A stretch of DNA of 64,000 bases from Marinobacter flavimaris (GTDB lineage: Bacteria; Pseudomonadota; Gammaproteobacteria; Pseudomonadales; Oleiphilaceae). Shown piece after piece: positions 25,023 to 34,704 of this stretch (within the stretch, counting starts at the first letter, position 1; every line of letters starts with the position of its first letter). The position numbers and the translations under genes were made by a program. The notes below the pieces were generated by a model, which was not told the DNA's origin, made no database searches, and saw only the letters and a list, made by a program, of their open reading frames with translations. Location: positions 1 to 64,000 of the forward strand of contig NZ_PSSW01000002.1 of assembly GCF_002933295.1 (NCBI RefSeq), in the 5' to 3' direction.

Positions 25023-26426
25023 TCAGTTCTTCAACTCTTGGAACTTGGCTATAGCCTCCTTCCTGCTTTCTTTAAGATCAACGATCTGCCTCGGATACCC
25101 CTTCGGAATAACACCACCTTTCGTACCCGGATCGTGAATCCGTTTGCTATCCAGTTTCGCTAGCTCCGGTACCCACTCCCGGATGAAATCCCCATCGGGA
25201 TCGAATCGCTCGCTCTGGGTAACCGGGTTGAAAACGCGGAAGTAGGGGGCGGCGTCGGTGCCGGTGGAGGCGCTCCATTGCCAGCCGCCGTTGTTGGAGG
25301 CCAGGAAGCCGTCGATCAGTTTTGACATGAAGTAGGCTTCGCCCAGGCGCCAGTCGATGAACAGGTTTTTGGTGAGGTACATGGCGGTGATCATGCGCAG
25401 GCGGTTGTGCATCCAGCCGGTCTGGTTGAGTTGGCGCATGGCGGCGTCGACGATGGGGACGCCGGTGTTGCCGGTTTTCCAGGCTTCGAACTTGTCGCCC
25501 GGGGTGTTCCATTCGAGGGCTTCGGTTTCCGGTTTGAAGGCGCGGTGCATGCTGACCCGGGGGTAGTGGTACAGGATGTTGATGTAGAAATCCCGCCAGG
25601 CGATTTCGGTGATCCAGGTTCCCAGGCCTTCCTGGTTGCCGCCGGCGCCCTGCGCCTGCCGGCCGGCTATCAGGCATTGCCGGCCAGAGAGAACACCGTT
25701 GGCGAGATAAGGGGATATCTGGCTGGTGCCATCGATGGCGGGGAAGTCACGCTTTTCCTTGTACGCACCGCCGCGTTTTTCGAGGAAGCGCTCGAGCTGG
25801 TCGTGGGCGGCATCTTCACCGGTTGCAACGAGGGGCTCGGGGGCGTCTCGAAAGGCTTCGGGTATGGTGTCGATCTGTTCCGGGCTTACGGCGTTACCCC
25901 TGGCTTTGGGCGTTGGGAAAAGACCCGGATGGGTTTCTTCTATCCAGCTGCGCCAGCGTCTGGAAAACGGTGTGAACACGGAGTAGGGGGCATTCTGTTG
26001 GGTGAGGATCTCGCCTACTGGTGCAACTGTCTGGTCGCGGTATTTGCGAACGGCAATGCCGAGTTGATCAAAGCGGTGTTTCAACGCCTTGTCGCGTTTG
26101 CGCTCGTTAACGCCGTACTCCTCGTTAAAGTGCAGCGCTGTGACCCCGTGCTCTTCGCAGTGGCTCTCGAGTTTGCCAAGGCTGTCGTCGAAGCGTTTTG
26201 CGTGAATAAAGGACAGCGGTATACCCAGCTTGGCCAGCTCTTCGGCCAGGGCGTTGGCGTGGGCGACGACGAATTGCACCCGGGCCGGCGACCAATCGTG
26301 TTCCTGCCATTGGTCCGGGGTGAGAATAAAACAGGCTCGCACCTCTTCGCTGCTTTCGCAGGCGGCTGTGAGGGCGGGGTTGTCGGCAACCCGGAGATCG
26401 TTTCGGAACCAGACCAGTTGTGTCAT
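25023..26426 (-). CDS. phrB: Deoxyribodipyrimidine photolyase (class I CPD)
   Basis: 467 residues, cryptochrome/photolyase family. The N-terminal antenna-binding domain starts TQLVWFRNDLRVADNPAL. The FAD-binding region has ISPYLANGVLSGRQC, WITEIAWRDFYINILYHYP and TGNTGVPIVDAAMRQLNQTGWMHNRLRM. The Trp chain region WRLGEAYFMSKLIDG, then NNGGWQWSASTGTDAAPYFR, is intact. It uses light to split cyclobutane pyrimidine dimers. It is a single gene, divergent from the DUF432 gene. Confidence 0.96.
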   Translation of the reverse strand: MTQLVWFRNDLRVADNPALTAACESSEEVRACFILTPDQWQEHDWSPARVQFVVAHANALAEELAKLGIPLSFIHAKRFDDSLGKLESHCEEHGVTALHFNEEYGVNERKRDKALKHRFDQLGIAVRKYRDQTVAPVGEILTQQNAPYSVFTPFSRRWRSWIEETHPGLFPTPKARGNAVSPEQIDTIPEAFRDAPEPLVATGEDAAHDQLERFLEKRGGAYKEKRDFPAIDGTSQISPYLANGVLSGRQCLIAGRQAQGAGGNQEGLGTWITEIAWRDFYINILYHYPRVSMHRAFKPETEALEWNTPGDKFEAWKTGNTGVPIVDAAMRQLNQTGWMHNRLRMITAMYLTKNLFIDWRLGEAYFMSKLIDGFLASNNGGWQWSASTGTDAAPYFRVFNPVTQSERFDPDGDFIREWVPELAKLDSKRIHDPGTKGGVIPKGYPRQIVDLKESRKEAIAKFQELKN

Positions 26427-26582
26427 CCGTAATCCATAGTTGTCTGAGGGATTGATGTAAGTGTAATTACAGCCCGGTGTATCAATAAAATCACCAACTT
26501 GGATATTCGCCCGGGCTGGCTGATTGGATTATAGTTAGGACACTTTTACAGCAATTCAGCCGGCCGATCCTCAAGGAGTTCT

Positions 26583-27401
26583 GTGGCAGGAATGGAGAAC
26601 AACAGCGAAGGTCGCCGTGACGGCGTTTGGGCCCAGCCTTATTCACTGGCTTCCGGCCAGACCCAGTATCATCAACTGGGTCATATTCGTTTGTGGGTGA
26701 CTCTGTTGGACCAGGAATGGCAGATTCGTTCAGAAACGCTGGAACTGGATACGGATCCGGCTAGCTGGACAGAAAATATCGGCCACACTCTGCCTTCGGC
26801 TTCTGTGCCGCTGCAGCGTTTCATTCGGGAAAACCAGTCGTCGACCGTGACATTCCTGCCGGCACTCGCAAACATGCCTACCGTGATTCGTCCTTTCCAG
26901 CCCCTGACGATTCCCGCCGGCGGCCGCTGCACAATCTACGTGGGCACGCTGGTCTGGATGAAGGTCTGTGCCGGCGACAAGCAAACCGTGTTGACGGAAA
27001 TTCCCCTGGCGTCGCCTTCGATGACCTGGGTGGGCAGAAATACCATGGAGGGCGAGCTTTGTTATACCTCTCATAGTTTTGCTCGTCTTGTGCTTGAGGC
27101 GGTGCCGAAACGCCCCTGGCGAGCCGTCACGCCGGTGACGCTGATCAACCGGCGGGATGAGCCCCTGCTGCTTGAGCGCTTCAGTCTGCCCACGCCGTTG
27201 CTGTCATTGCACCAGAACGATCGGGGCCAGCTCTGGACGCCGGGGGTAACCGTTGAAGTTGAGACCGACATGAATTCGGCGAGTCTGCATGTGGAACAGT
27301 CGTTGCTGGCCGCAGCGGGCACCTGCCGGCCGGTGGCGGATGCTCGTGAAAAAATGGCCCGCGGCCGGCTTGTCCGGGCGTTTGACCGGATGTTTGGCTG
27401 A
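26583..27401 (+). CDS. DUF432 family protein
   Basis: 272 residues from GTG at 26583, which has AAGGAG 4-5 bases upstream; an ATG three codons later is spaced too far. It is soluble, with no signal peptide. Conserved-looking segments are FQPLTIPAGGRCTIYVGTLVW and SFARLVLEAVPKRPWRAVTPVTLINR, typical of DUF432. The family often sits beside MscS channels, as here (27426). Function unknown; a regulatory or accessory role for the channel is an inference. Confidence 0.75.
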   Translation: MAGMENNSEGRRDGVWAQPYSLASGQTQYHQLGHIRLWVTLLDQEWQIRSETLELDTDPASWTENIGHTLPSASVPLQRFIRENQSSTVTFLPALANMPTVIRPFQPLTIPAGGRCTIYVGTLVWMKVCAGDKQTVLTEIPLASPSMTWVGRNTMEGELCYTSHSFARLVLEAVPKRPWRAVTPVTLINRRDEPLLLERFSLPTPLLSLHQNDRGQLWTPGVTVEVETDMNSASLHVEQSLLAAAGTCRPVADAREKMARGRLVRAFDRMFG

Positions 27402-27425
27402 AACGGATCTGATGGAGTCGACGCT

Positions 27426-28313
27426 TTGCTGGAAACAATGCAAACAGGCGTAATGCAGTTTTTTACCGATATTGCCTGGGGGCAGTGGATCAGTTCCGCC
27501 TTTCTTGTGGTGTTGGGGCTGTTCCTCGGGTCTCTGGCGGCCCGCAGTGTCGGCCGTTTCATGGCGCAGCGCACCTCCCGCCATCATACCGTCATGGTTC
27601 GGCGGCTGGTGTTTTACGTCATCGTGGTGCTGTTTTTTGTGGCGGCCCTGCGGGAGGCCGGGTTCTCTCTGGATGTGGTGCTCGGCGCTGCCGGTATCCT
27701 CACCGTTGCCATTGGTTTTGCTTCTCAGACCTCGGCGTCGAACATGATCAGCGGCCTGTTTCTGCTGGTGGAAAAACCCTTTGAAATCGGTGACTTCATT
27801 GAGGTAGACGCGACCATCGGGGAAGTCGTCGGCATTGATATGCTGAGCGTGAAGTTACGCACGCCGGACAACCTGTACGTGCGGATTCCCAATGAAACCC
27901 TGATCAAGACAAGGGTGGTCAACCGTTCCCGGTTTCCGATACGCCGGCTCGACCTGACGGTGGGGATTGCCTACGCTGAAGATGTAGAGCGGGTGGAAAG
28001 TCTGTTTCTGACTCTGGCAGAAAAGAATCCGGTCTGTCTCGAAGAACCCAAGCCCTTCACTTTGGTGACAGCGTTTGGTCCATCCTCGGTCGATCTGCAG
28101 TTCTCTTACTGGGTGCCGAAGGAAAAGGTGCTTGAAGGGAGAAGCGGCATGATGGTCGCGATCAAGAAAACCCTGGATCGGGAAGGCATTGAAATTCCGT
28201 TCCCCCACACCAGCGTTTATGCGGGTAGCCATTCAGAGCCGTTCCGTGTTCAGCTGTTGGGGCCGGAAAAAATCACTGAAAAGGATCTCCCGGATGTCGA
28301 CAAAGACAGCTGA
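27426..28313 (+). CDS. mscS: Small-conductance mechanosensitive channel (MscS family)
   Basis: 295 residues from a TTG at 27426 (GGAG 8 bases upstream); an ATG at 27438 is also possible. Three membrane helices are followed by the MscS pore/vestibule region: LDVVLGAAGILTVAIGFASQTSASNMISGLFLLVEKPFEIGD. The pore-helix Ala/Gly pattern is recognisable. The cytosolic beta domain continues VDATIGEVVGIDMLSVKLRTPDN. It releases solutes on hypo-osmotic shock. It overlaps the following protease gene by 20 bases. Confidence 0.93.
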   Translation: MLETMQTGVMQFFTDIAWGQWISSAFLVVLGLFLGSLAARSVGRFMAQRTSRHHTVMVRRLVFYVIVVLFFVAALREAGFSLDVVLGAAGILTVAIGFASQTSASNMISGLFLLVEKPFEIGDFIEVDATIGEVVGIDMLSVKLRTPDNLYVRIPNETLIKTRVVNRSRFPIRRLDLTVGIAYAEDVERVESLFLTLAEKNPVCLEEPKPFTLVTAFGPSSVDLQFSYWVPKEKVLEGRSGMMVAIKKTLDREGIEIPFPHTSVYAGSHSEPFRVQLLGPEKITEKDLPDVDKDS

Positions 28314-28791
28314 CGTTATCAAAACCATCCCACCGACCCCCGCCGAGAGTAAGATGAGTCTTGGCTGGCGGGAATGGGTGGCGCTGCCGGACCTGGATAT
28401 CAGCCGTATCAAGGCGAAAATCGATACCGGAGCCAGAACTTCCTGTCTCCACACGTTCCGCACTGAACCCTACACGGAAAACGGTGAACGGCGCGTGCGC
28501 TTCTGGGTTCATCCGGTACAGAACGATCTTCACCAGGTGGTGGAGTGTGACGCCAGGGTGCTGGATGAGCGGAACGTGTCTGATTCCGGCGGCCACAAGG
28601 AAATGCGCCTGGTCATCGAGACCACGCTGCTGATTGGCGGCCAGAAATGGCCCATTGAAATGACATTGACCAACCGAGATTCTATGCGGTTCCGGATGTT
28701 GCTGGGCCGTACCGCTATGTCAGGGCGCTCAGTGATCTATCCCGAAGCTTCCTATCTTGCCGGCAAGCCGGCCTTAAGGACTGAAAAATGA
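28294..28791 (+). CDS. RimK-associated ATP-dependent zinc protease-like protein
   Basis: 165 residues from the ATG at 28294, with AAGGAT upstream. The core [31 protein letters not shown] contains the D-T-G-A aspartic-protease-like motif of the Pfam Zn_protease/RimB family. It ends [20 protein letters not shown]. In other bacteria this family (RimB) trims or regulates RimK-made polyglutamate tails. It overlaps mscS by 20 bases and rimK by 4, so all three are co-translated. Confidence 0.85.
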   Translation: MSTKTADVIKTIPPTPAESKMSLGWREWVALPDLDISRIKAKIDTGARTSCLHTFRTEPYTENGERRVRFWVHPVQNDLHQVVECDARVLDERNVSDSGGHKEMRLVIETTLLIGGQKWPIEMTLTNRDSMRFRMLLGRTAMSGRSVIYPEASYLAGKPALRTEK

Positions 28792-29693
28792 AAATAGCGG
28801 TACTGTCACGAAACCGTCACCTCTACTCGACCCGCCGTCTGGTGGAGGAGGGCATTAATCGTGGCCACGAAGTGAAGGTGATTGACTGCCTCCACTGTTC
28901 GATGAATATCACCTCGGCCAATCCACAGATCCACTACCATGAGGAGGTCCTTGAGGATTTCGATGTGGTGATTCCGCGGATCGGTGCATCGGTGACGTTT
29001 TACGGAACGGCGGTATTGCGCCAGTTCGAGATGATGGGCGTGTTTCCGGTGAATGAATCCGTGGCTATCAGCCGTTCCCGGGATAAGCTCCGCTCGCTGC
29101 AACTGCTGGCCCGCAAGGGTGTAGGAATGCCGATTACCGGTTTCGCGAACAAGCCGGATAACGTTCCGGAGTTGCTTCAGATGGTTGGCGGGGCGCCGGT
29201 GGTGATCAAACTGCTGCAGGGTACCCAGGGCATCGGCGTGGTGCTGGCAGAAACCCGCAAGGCTGCGGAGAGTGTGATTGAAGCCTTCATGGGCCTGAAA
29301 GCGGATATTCTCGTGCAGGAATTCATCAAGGAAGCCGGCGGTGCCGATATCCGTTGCTTTGTGATCGGCGACAAGGTGATTGCGGCCATGAAGCGTCAGG
29401 GTGCCGAAGGCGAATTCCGTTCGAACCTGCACCGGGGCGGCACTGCCTCCCTCATACGCATCACCCCCCAAGAGCGCAGCACTGCCATCAAGGCCGCCAA
29501 AGCCATGGGCCTGAACGTTGCCGGTGTTGACCTGCTCCGCTCCAGCAGGGGGCCACTGGTAATGGAGGTGAACTCGTCGCCTGGCCTTGAGGGCATCGAG
29601 AACGCCACGGGCAAGAACGTTGCCGGCATGATCATTAACTGGACCGAAAAGAATCAGAAGCCCTGGAAGACCCGGACCAAGGGGAGAGGCTAA
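28788..29693 (+). CDS. rimK: ATP-grasp glutamate ligase RimK
   Basis: 301 residues, typical length. N-terminal [23 protein letters not shown]-grasp elements [39 protein letters not shown] and [25 protein letters not shown], with the Mg-binding E and N in MEVNSSPG. In E. coli it adds glutamates to ribosomal protein S6 and can make poly-alpha-glutamate. Its neighbours, a protease-like and a deacylase-like gene, are recurrent partners. Confidence 0.95.
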   Translation: MKIAVLSRNRHLYSTRRLVEEGINRGHEVKVIDCLHCSMNITSANPQIHYHEEVLEDFDVVIPRIGASVTFYGTAVLRQFEMMGVFPVNESVAISRSRDKLRSLQLLARKGVGMPITGFANKPDNVPELLQMVGGAPVVIKLLQGTQGIGVVLAETRKAAESVIEAFMGLKADILVQEFIKEAGGADIRCFVIGDKVIAAMKRQGAEGEFRSNLHRGGTASLIRITPQERSTAIKAAKAMGLNVAGVDLLRSSRGPLVMEVNSSPGLEGIENATGKNVAGMIINWTEKNQKPWKTRTKGRG

Positions 29694-29696
29694 AGC

Positions 29697-30761
29697 ATGG
29701 CTCGTGCCCCCTATGAAATTGCCGGGACCCAGGTAAAGGCCGGAACCCGGCAAACCGTGGAAGTTCCGGTCGCCAAGCTGTACACCCATACGCCGCTGCA
29801 CATTCCCGTTGAGGTTGTGCACGGCCGGCGAAGTGGCCCGGTATTGATGGTGTGTGGCGCCATTCACGGTGATGAGATCAACGGTGTTGAGATCGTTCGT
29901 CGGGTGCTCACCAATTCGGCGTTGAGGCACCTTCGGGGCACGTTGGTTGCGGTGCCTATCGTGAACATTTTCGGGTTCGTGCAGCGCACCCGATACCTGC
30001 CTGACCGGCGGGATCTGAACCGCTGTTTTCCCGGCAGTGAAAGTGGCTCCCTGGGCGGGCGTATTGCCTACTTGCTGCGCACCCAGATTATGGAGCGGGT
30101 GACCCACATTATTGATTTGCACACGGGTGCAGTTCATCGATTCAATCTGCCGCAAATTCGTGCCGAGCTGAAAAATCCGGAAACCGTGCGCATGGCCGAG
30201 GCCTTTGGTGCCCCGATCATAATCAATTCGGGGCTCCGAGAGGGAAGCCTCCGGGCCTACGCTGATTCACAGGACATTCCGGTGATCACCTTCGAAGGCG
30301 GAGAGGCTCTGCGATTTGATGACGTGGTGATCGGCAGCGGTGTGAAAGGGGTTATCCGGGTGATGCGTGAACTCGAAATGATCCCGGCGAAGAAGGGGCC
30401 CAAGGCACCGAGAAAACGGTCTGAAACCGCGGCCAATTCCCAATGGGTGCGGGCGGATATCGATGGGATCATGAGGCCTGTCGCCCGGCTGGGCCAGAAG
30501 GTTCGCAAAGGCCAGAGGCTGGCCATGGTGGCGGATCCCTTCGGCGAATCGGAAACCGCGGTGGTGTCACCCTGCTCAGGTATCGTGATCTGCGTGAATA
30601 ACCTGCCACTGGTGAACGAGGGTGAGGCGATCTACCACGTCGCCCGATTTGACGAGCTCAGCGAGGCGGAAAAAGCGATGGATTATTTCCGCAGCAGCTA
30701 CGAGGGCGATGTCGGCGACGATGTGGTTCCCGTGCACCCCTGGGATGACCGGCAGAAATAA
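29697..30761 (+). CDS. Succinylglutamate desuccinylase/aspartoacylase family protein
   Basis: 354 residues. The zinc-carboxypeptidase-like site is VCGAIHGDEINGVEIV (H-x2-E), with the third ligand in HIIDLHTGAVHR and the substrate motif PDRRDLNRCFPG. A C-terminal beta-barrel (ANSQWVRADIDGIMRPVARLGQKVRKGQRLA) is biotinyl-lipoyl-like. The family hydrolyses N-acyl amino acids. Position directly after rimK suggests a substrate made or processed by that system rather than arginine catabolism. It starts 3 bases after the rimK stop. Confidence 0.9.
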   Translation: MARAPYEIAGTQVKAGTRQTVEVPVAKLYTHTPLHIPVEVVHGRRSGPVLMVCGAIHGDEINGVEIVRRVLTNSALRHLRGTLVAVPIVNIFGFVQRTRYLPDRRDLNRCFPGSESGSLGGRIAYLLRTQIMERVTHIIDLHTGAVHRFNLPQIRAELKNPETVRMAEAFGAPIIINSGLREGSLRAYADSQDIPVITFEGGEALRFDDVVIGSGVKGVIRVMRELEMIPAKKGPKAPRKRSETAANSQWVRADIDGIMRPVARLGQKVRKGQRLAMVADPFGESETAVVSPCSGIVICVNNLPLVNEGEAIYHVARFDELSEAEKAMDYFRSSYEGDVGDDVVPVHPWDDRQK

Positions 30762-30775
30762 TCGAGAGGGCTGTC

Positions 30776-31201
30776 ATGATCTGGGATCAGTCGTTTATCG
30801 AGTTGGCGCCGCTGCCGCGGGGTTTTCATCTGGTCACCAATGAAATCCTTGCCCAGGCGCCGGACCTGACCAACTGCGAAGTCGGCTTGCTGCACCTGTT
30901 CATCCAGCATACCTCCGCTTCGCTGGCGGTGAACGAGAACGCCGATCCGGATGTGCGGGGCGACCTGGAACGCCATTTCAACGTCATGGTGCCGGAGAAT
31001 GCGCCGCACTATGAGCACGTTATGGAAGGGCCCGACGACATGCCGGCTCATATCAAAAGCATCCTGATCGGCCCCTCGCTGACCCTCCCGGTCAGCCATG
31101 GTCGCCTGGCACTTGGAACCTGGCAGGGACTTTATCTCTGTGAGCATCGGGATCGAGCCGGTAGTCGTCGTATTGTGGCGACTCTTCAGGGTCGCTGGTA
31201 G
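30776..31201 (+). CDS. YjbQ family protein (UPF0047)
   Basis: 141 residues. Family motifs: GLLHLFIQHTSASLAVNENADPDVRGDLE, HYEHVMEGPDDMPAHIKSILIG and LGTWQGLYLCEHRD, carrying the conserved His and Glu residues. Members show secondary thiamine-phosphate synthase activity in vitro; the physiological role is unclear. It lies 14 bases after the AstE-like gene, probably last in the operon. Confidence 0.92.
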   Translation: MIWDQSFIELAPLPRGFHLVTNEILAQAPDLTNCEVGLLHLFIQHTSASLAVNENADPDVRGDLERHFNVMVPENAPHYEHVMEGPDDMPAHIKSILIGPSLTLPVSHGRLALGTWQGLYLCEHRDRAGSRRIVATLQGRW

Positions 31202-31233
31202 CCAGAACCCGAAACGCCCTACGTGTCGGGATT

Positions 31234-31272
31234 CACCCATCTGCTCTTTCCGATGGGTGGATTTCCACCCAT
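31234..31272 (+). promoter_or_regulatory. Three-arm repeat: possible terminator or activator sites
   Basis: CACCCATC (31234-31241), GATGGGTGG (31252-31260) and CCACCCAT (31265-31272) are mutually complementary, so the middle arm can pair with either neighbour. The second pairing (ATGGGTGG-N4-CCACCCAT, then TTTTCC) could terminate the yjbQ transcript. The same repeats lie 65-100 bases before a sigma-54 promoter, where an enhancer-binding regulator would dock. Confidence 0.5.
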
Positions 31273-31334
31273 TTTCCAGCGCCTGACCTTGCTCTGATTC
31301 TAGTAAGGCCCTGTTTTTCCGAATTAATCGAGAT

Positions 31335-31351
31335 CTGGTCTGCTCCTTGCT
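31335..31351 (+). promoter_or_regulatory. Sigma-54 promoter of the TRAP transporter genes
   Basis: CTGGTCTGCTCCTTGCT fits the -24/-12 pattern YTGG-N8-TTGCW with exact GG-N10-GC spacing, 75 bases before the ATG at 31426. A DctD-like sigma-54 activator gene lies downstream at 36611, so the transporter is probably induced through it. Confidence 0.7.
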
Positions 31352-31425
31352 GATTGGGTTACCCACCGGAGCTGTTAGAGCTTCGTTGAGCACCCAACAA
31401 ACAAAATGAATCGGGAGCATTCCTT

Positions 31426-32403
31426 ATGAAAACCCAAGCCGTAATGGCGGTGGCCTTTGCCTCCACCTTCGCAGTCGCAACCCCCGCAACAGCCCAGGAT
31501 CGTTCGGACTGGCCGAGCAACTTCACCGTTGGTACCGCCAGTCAGGGTGGAACCTATTTTGCCTACGGTTCCGGTTGGGCGAACTTTGTGGCTGAAAACC
31601 TGGGCGTTTCCGGTGGTGCCGAGATCACCGGCGGACCGGTTCAGAATATGGCGCTGGTGCACACCGGCGACCTGAAGTTTGGCCTGACCACCATGGGCCC
31701 GGCTCGGGAATCCATGGACGGTAACAGCCCGCTTGCGCCGGGCATGAAGATGGACAACGTCTGCGCCATGTTCCCGATGTACGAAACACCGTTCTCGGTG
31801 ACCGCGCTATCCAGCTCTGGCATTACTTCCATCGCCGATATCCCTGATGGCGCCACGATCGGTTTTGGTCCGGCGGGCTCCACCTCGGACACCTACTTTC
31901 CGCGCATGATGGAGACCCTGGGTGTGAACTTCGAACGCCGCAACGGCAGCTGGTCTGATCTGGGCGGTCAGCTTCAGGATGGACTGATTGATGTGGTTGC
32001 CTTCGCCGCCGGTATTCCCATTCCTGCGGTCAGCCAGCTGGAAGTGCAAACCGACGTGAACATCATCGGTATGAACGATGCCGAGGCCGAGACCATTATC
32101 AGCAACTTCCCGGTGTCCGAGTTCATCATTCCGGCGTCCACCTACCAGTCCCTGGATGCGCCTTCCCGCGTGGTATCCATGTGGAACTTCGCGATGGTCA
32201 ACTGTGATGTATCTGAAAGCTTCGTGTATGAAATCACCAAGCTGACCATGGAGAACAACGACAAGATGGTCTCCATTCACAAGGCGGCCCGTAACTCGGT
32301 ACCCGAGAACTACACAAAGAACAACGTCCTGCCCTGGCACCCGGGCGCTGCGCGTTGGTTCAACGAGAATGGTTACCCGATCGAAGACAGCCAGATCAAG
32401 TAA
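31426..32403 (+). CDS. TAXI-family TRAP transporter substrate-binding protein
   Basis: 325 residues with a signal peptide (VMAVAFASTFAVATPATAQ). The TAXI signature is NFTVGTASQGGTYFAYGSGWANFV, followed by GAEITGGPVQNMALV and IGFGPAGSTSDTYFPRMME. It binds a carboxylate-type ligand in the periplasm and delivers it to the permease encoded 90 bases downstream. The substrate cannot be read from sequence. A sigma-54 promoter lies upstream. Confidence 0.93.
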   Translation: MKTQAVMAVAFASTFAVATPATAQDRSDWPSNFTVGTASQGGTYFAYGSGWANFVAENLGVSGGAEITGGPVQNMALVHTGDLKFGLTTMGPARESMDGNSPLAPGMKMDNVCAMFPMYETPFSVTALSSSGITSIADIPDGATIGFGPAGSTSDTYFPRMMETLGVNFERRNGSWSDLGGQLQDGLIDVVAFAAGIPIPAVSQLEVQTDVNIIGMNDAEAETIISNFPVSEFIIPASTYQSLDAPSRVVSMWNFAMVNCDVSESFVYEITKLTMENNDKMVSIHKAARNSVPENYTKNNVLPWHPGAARWFNENGYPIEDSQIK

Positions 32404-32493
32404 CAGTGCTCGAGCAGGAGGCTGCCCTGCAGCCTCCTGCAATGTATGGCCAGCCGAGTTCTGGCTCCGATTTGCCTGCAAGCAGGGTGTGTC

Positions 32494-34683
32494 ATGACTA
32501 CCGAACAAGATTCCAAAGACCTTCCGGACATTGAAGTGGGCGAAGACCATGTACTCGCGCACAACGTGGACGAGGAACCGGTCGAAGCCAACCGCCGGCT
32601 TTTCGAAGGCGGCCTGCTGAAATTCGTCGCGCTGCTGGCGATAGCCTATTCAACCTTTCACCTGTATTCCCTGAACATAGCGCCCCTGGAAACCTGGTCG
32701 TTCCGGATTGTGCACATTGCCGGTGCCCTGGTGCTGGGTTTCGTTCTGTTTGCCGGCGCCCGGTTTGTGTCATCGGAAGAGGGCGGCGCACGCCACCGGT
32801 GGACAACCTGGATCAGTGCCGGTGCCATGCTGCCGGCTCTCTATGTGTTGTATCAGACATTTTCGTTCTGGCAGATGGTTCAGAACGGCGCCATGCGGAT
32901 TCCGGTCGAACTGGAGGTGTGGCACTTTGGCTGGCCGCTGCTGGCGGCGACCGGTGTTGGCATTGTCATGAGCTGGTTTCATCAGCGCGAGCGATCGGTA
33001 TTCAGTGTGCCCGACCTGGTGTTGATCGTCTGCTCGCTGGCCGTGGCCGCCTATTTCCTGGTGGTTTATAACACGTCCATGCGGATGTCGACCGGCACCT
33101 CCTTTGCGCCGGTGGGTATCTCGTTTGCAGCCATTGCCGGCACGGCCCTGATCATGGAACTTACCCGGCGCGTGGCGGGGATGGCACTGGTGATCATCGG
33201 TCTGGTGTTTCTGGCCTATGTTTTCGCAGGACCCTACCTGCCAGGTTTCCTCGGTTACCCGGGGCTTTCGGTTCAGCGTTTCTTCAGTCAGGTGTATACC
33301 GATGCCGGAATCCTTGGGCCGACCACGGCGGTGTCTTCGACATACATTATTCTGTTCATCATTTTTGCCGCCTTCCTGCAGTCCTCGAAGGTGGGTGACT
33401 ACTTCGTGAACTTTGCCTTTGCGGCGGCCGGCCGTTCCCGGGGTGGCCCGGCCAAGGTATCGATCTTTGCATCGGGCCTGATGGGTATGATCAACGGCAC
33501 CAGTGCCGGCAACGTGGTATCCACCGGCTCCCTGACGATTCCATTGATGAAGAAGGTGGGCTACAGCAAGCAATCCGCAGGCGCTGTCGAGGCGGCCGCG
33601 TCTACCGGTGGACAGATCATGCCACCGATCATGGGCGCCGGCGCCTTTATCATGGCGGAGATTACCGGCATTCCCTACACCGAGATTGCCATCGCGGCGA
33701 TCATTCCGGCGATCCTGTATTTTGCCTCGGTTTACTTCATGGTGGATTTTGAAGCCGCCAAGACCGGCATGCGCGGCATGCGTGAAGACGAGCTGCCAAA
33801 GCTCAGAACCATGATGAAGCAGTGCTATCTGTTCGTGCCGATCATAATTCTGATTGTTGCCTTGTTCATGGGCTATTCGGTGATCCGGGCCGGCACCCTG
33901 GCGACCGTTTCTGCCGCGGTCGTGAGCTGGCTGTCGCCCAACAAGATGGGTCTGCGGCATATCCTTCAGGCACTGGAAATTGCTTCCTATATGGCGATCC
34001 AGATTATCGTGGTGTGCGCAGCGGCCGGGGTAATCGTGGGCGTGATTTCGCTGACGGGAGTGGGCGCGCGCTTCTCTGTGCTGTTGCTGGACGTTGCGGC
34101 CACGAGCCAGTTGCTGGCACTGATCTTCGCCATGTTCATTTCCATTCTACTGGGTATGGGGATGCCGACCACGGCGGCCTATGCGGTAGCTGCCTCGGTG
34201 GTCGCGCCCGGCCTTGTCCAGTTGGGTATTGAACCGCTGACGGCGCACTTCTTCGTGTTCTACTTCGCTGTAGTCTCCGCGATCACACCGCCGGTTGCGC
34301 TGGCCTCCTATGCCGCTGCAGGCATATCGGGCGCCAATGCCATGGAAACCTCCGTGGCCTCGTTCCGGATTGGCATCGCAGCATTCATCGTGCCTTTCAT
34401 GTTCTTCTACAACGGCGCGTTGTTGATGGAAGCCGGCTGGTTCGAGATCGCGAGGGCACTGGTAACCGCAACCTTTGGCGTTTACATGCTTTCTGGCGGC
34501 GTGCTCGGTTGGTTTGCGAGCATTTCCGCGTCCTGGATAACGCGACTCCTGCTGATTGCGGCCGCGTTGCTGATGATCGAGGGAGGGCTCTGGACGGATC
34601 TCACCGGTATTGCCCTGGCGGTCCTGGCGTTCGTCATCCAGAAGCAGCGTAAAACTCGCCTTGCCACAGCTGGCGCCCTGTAA
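32494..34683 (+). CDS. TRAP transporter fused permease (DctQM)
   Basis: 729 residues from the ATG at 32494, AGGGTG upstream. About the first 200 residues hold the four-helix DctQ-like part; the remainder is the large DctM part. Landmarks are ASGLMGMINGTSAGNVVSTGS, AASTGGQIMPPIMGAGAF and MGMPTTAAYAVAASVVAPGL, the conserved TRAP loops. Sodium-coupled uptake is expected. The fused arrangement is usual for TAXI systems. Confidence 0.94.
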   Translation: MTTEQDSKDLPDIEVGEDHVLAHNVDEEPVEANRRLFEGGLLKFVALLAIAYSTFHLYSLNIAPLETWSFRIVHIAGALVLGFVLFAGARFVSSEEGGARHRWTTWISAGAMLPALYVLYQTFSFWQMVQNGAMRIPVELEVWHFGWPLLAATGVGIVMSWFHQRERSVFSVPDLVLIVCSLAVAAYFLVVYNTSMRMSTGTSFAPVGISFAAIAGTALIMELTRRVAGMALVIIGLVFLAYVFAGPYLPGFLGYPGLSVQRFFSQVYTDAGILGPTTAVSSTYIILFIIFAAFLQSSKVGDYFVNFAFAAAGRSRGGPAKVSIFASGLMGMINGTSAGNVVSTGSLTIPLMKKVGYSKQSAGAVEAAASTGGQIMPPIMGAGAFIMAEITGIPYTEIAIAAIIPAILYFASVYFMVDFEAAKTGMRGMREDELPKLRTMMKQCYLFVPIIILIVALFMGYSVIRAGTLATVSAAVVSWLSPNKMGLRHILQALEIASYMAIQIIVVCAAAGVIVGVISLTGVGARFSVLLLDVAATSQLLALIFAMFISILLGMGMPTTAAYAVAASVVAPGLVQLGIEPLTAHFFVFYFAVVSAITPPVALASYAAAGISGANAMETSVASFRIGIAAFIVPFMFFYNGALLMEAGWFEIARALVTATFGVYMLSGGVLGWFASISASWITRLLLIAAALLMIEGGLWTDLTGIALAVLAFVIQKQRKTRLATAGAL

Positions 34684-34704
34684 CGGGGGCTTGCTGGCTG
34701 CGTC

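Noticed and set aside
25407..26432. 341-residue frame opposite phrB
   Set aside because: Antisense shadow; photolyase motifs on the other strand are complete.
28806..30155. 449-residue frame opposite rimK and the AstE-like gene
   Set aside because: His/Asn-rich antisense product spanning two well-supported genes.
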